Below are positions 5,716-6,371 of a DNA stretch of 6,371 nucleotides, in pieces. The notes beneath the pieces are model-generated. The model had not been told where the DNA came from and searched no databases. It saw nothing but the letters and a program-made list of their open reading frames with translations. The number at the start of each line of letters is the position of its first letter. Within the stretch, counting starts at the first letter, position 1. The translations under genes and the position numbers were made by a program. Source of the stretch: Oscillibacter sp. (GTDB lineage Bacteria > Bacillota > Clostridia > Oscillospirales > Oscillospiraceae); contig JAAVHG010000053.1 in the NCBI GenBank assembly GCA_014799855.1, positions 15,466 through 21,836 of the forward strand, written 5' to 3'.

Positions 5716-5872
5716 CGGCGTCTTTCTCTCTTTTGGACCGTGAACGGCCCGTTTTCTCTCTTTCTGCGCCCAGAAAGAGAGAAAATGGGGGGTTCAATTG
5801 CACCAGCTATCTTCATAGCTGCTATTCGCCCGCCCGAAGGGCAAGTACCACCCCCGCCGCCCGCGGCGATCA
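5716..5872 (-). repeat. Right copy of the five-hairpin inverted repeat
   Basis: This is the reverse-complement counterpart of 4957-5115. In plus coordinates its stems are GGACCG/CGGCCC (5735-5740/5745-5750), a perfect 15-bp stem TTTTCTCTCTTTCTG (5752-5766) with 5771-5785 around CGCC, CAGCTAT/ATAGCTG (5804-5810/5815-5821), GCCC/GGGC (5832-5835/5839-5842) and CGCCG/CGGCG (5855-5859/5864-5868). Relative to the left copy, several pairs differ on both sides at once, preserving pairing. Its outer end touches the DUF4340 ribosome site, so in a rightward transcript it forms the end of that gene's leader. No clear promoter reads leftward into it. Confidence 0.85.
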
Positions 5873-5893
5873 GGATAAGGAGGATTCCCGTTT

Positions 5894-6371
5894 ATGGAAA
5901 TGGATTGGAAAGAGCGGCGGACAGTGACCATCCTGTCTGTCATTCTGGCGGTGCTGTTCGCCGCGGTGCTGATTGTGCTGGGTATGCGCTATAGGGCTTC
6001 CCGGCCGGAGCCGGATGCGGAGGCCGACGGGGACGGAAGCATCATGCAGCAGGCGGACCACTCCGCCCTCCGCTATAACAACGGCTCGGCCACGCTGTCC
6101 TTCGCGCTGGACGAGGAGGGGAAGTGGATTTGGGCCGACGACCCCAGCTTCCCCCTGAACGACGCCACCGTTACCAAGCTTATGGAACTGCTGGCGGATT
6201 TAAAGCCCCAGCAGACCATCACCCCCCAGACGGAGGAAGATTTGGGCACCTACGGCCTGGATGAGCCGGCGGCCAGCATTGTCCTCACCCAGGAGGACGG
6301 CCACGTCACCACCCTGGACTTCGGTAAAACTACCACCGATGGGGACAGTTACTATATCATGAAAAACGGGG
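5894..6371 (+). CDS. DUF4340 domain protein, N-terminal part (runs off right edge)
   Basis: The first 159 residues of a longer protein; no stop occurs before the window ends. Residues 1-10 are charged, residues 10-31 form one hydrophobic membrane segment (TVTILSVILAVLFAAVLIVL), and an acidic linker (38-50) precedes an extracytoplasmic domain. The stretches SFPLNDATVTKLMELLADL (85-103), TYGLDEPAASIVL (119-131) and LDFGKTTTDGDSYYIM (141-156) match the usual DUF4340 pattern, in which the YGLDEP-type motif is characteristic. No lipobox cysteine is seen, so it is probably anchored by an uncleaved signal. DUF4340 genes often accompany Gld-type ABC-2 export genes, but no such partner lies in this window. 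The ATG at 5894 follows AAGGAGG (5877-5883) by 10 bases. Its expected promoter is far upstream at 4915-4942, beyond the repeat element. Molecular function is unknown. Confidence 0.88.
   Translation, partial: MEMDWKERRTVTILSVILAVLFAAVLIVLGMRYRASRPEPDAEADGDGSIMQQADHSALRYNNGSATLSFALDEEGKWIWADDPSFPLNDATVTKLMELLADLKPQQTITPQTEEDLGTYGLDEPAASIVLTQEDGHVTTLDFGKTTTDGDSYYIMKNG

Larger units (their letters stand above)
4957..5872. mobile_element. Putative non-autonomous element with structured inverted-repeat ends
   Basis: A roughly 916-bp segment bounded by two related inverted copies of about 158 bp, with no transposase or other convincing gene inside. It separates a strong promoter (4915-4942) from the ribosome site (5877-5883) of the DUF4340 gene; without it the promoter would sit at a normal distance from that gene. 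CAGGA occurs at 4946-4950 and again at 5871-5875, a possible but weak 5-bp target duplication, and the outer ends share TGATCG. These points fit an inserted MITE-like element. Two independent insertions of a dispersed intergenic repeat, or a native large RNA gene, remain possible. Exact ends are approximate. Confidence 0.45.

Noticed and set aside
4901..5816. Several 60-196 codon open frames in the repeat element, some sharing a KRENGP-x-TVQKR string
   Set aside because: The shared peptide is produced by the two repeat copies; frames are on both strands, overlap each other, lack good ribosome sites and conflict with the conserved hairpin structure. Such frames are likely to be mis-annotated as hypothetical proteins.

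Overview
The window looks like a GC-rich chromosome segment from an anaerobic gut-type Clostridia, probably Oscillospiraceae (Flavonifractor/Lawsonibacter-like). This is inferred from the mixture of an mgl-type sugar importer, a group B [FeFe] hydrogenase, a DUF4340 protein and strong AGGAGG ribosome sites. The genus cannot be proved from the sequence alone.

Layout. (1) 1-2714, plus strand: the last two genes of a CUT2-type sugar ABC importer operon, mglA (ATPase) and mglC (permease). Two GC-rich hairpins precede mglA, one of them a perfect 20-bp inverted repeat, and a terminator-like hairpin follows mglC. The substrate-binding protein gene mglB is expected just left of the window. (2) 2730-2927: a 65-residue single-span membrane protein of unknown function, then a hairpin with T-runs on both strands that separates convergent genes. 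(3) 3049-4563, minus strand: a 504-residue ferredoxin-type group B [FeFe] hydrogenase, apparently transcribed alone from a near-consensus promoter. (4) 4565-4956: intergenic DNA holding that promoter, an orphan GC-rich hairpin, an AT-rich stretch and a strong extended -10 promoter facing right. (5) 4957-5872: a roughly 916-bp segment without a credible gene. It is bounded by two diverged copies, in inverted orientation, of a roughly 158-bp sequence; each copy folds into the same five consecutive hairpins, with compensatory base changes between copies. The roughly 600-bp core is also full of inverted repeats, including a 9-bp long-range helix and several hairpins. (6) 5894 to the right edge: the start of a DUF4340 membrane-anchored protein.

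The most interesting part is region 5. It sits exactly between a strong promoter and the ribosome site of the DUF4340 gene, as expected if a non-autonomous mobile element with structured ends, or a large non-coding RNA gene, had been inserted into a short 5' leader. Metabolically, the window pairs hexose uptake with hydrogen metabolism, which suits a fermenter, but the two modules are convergent and separately transcribed, so no direct link is shown.
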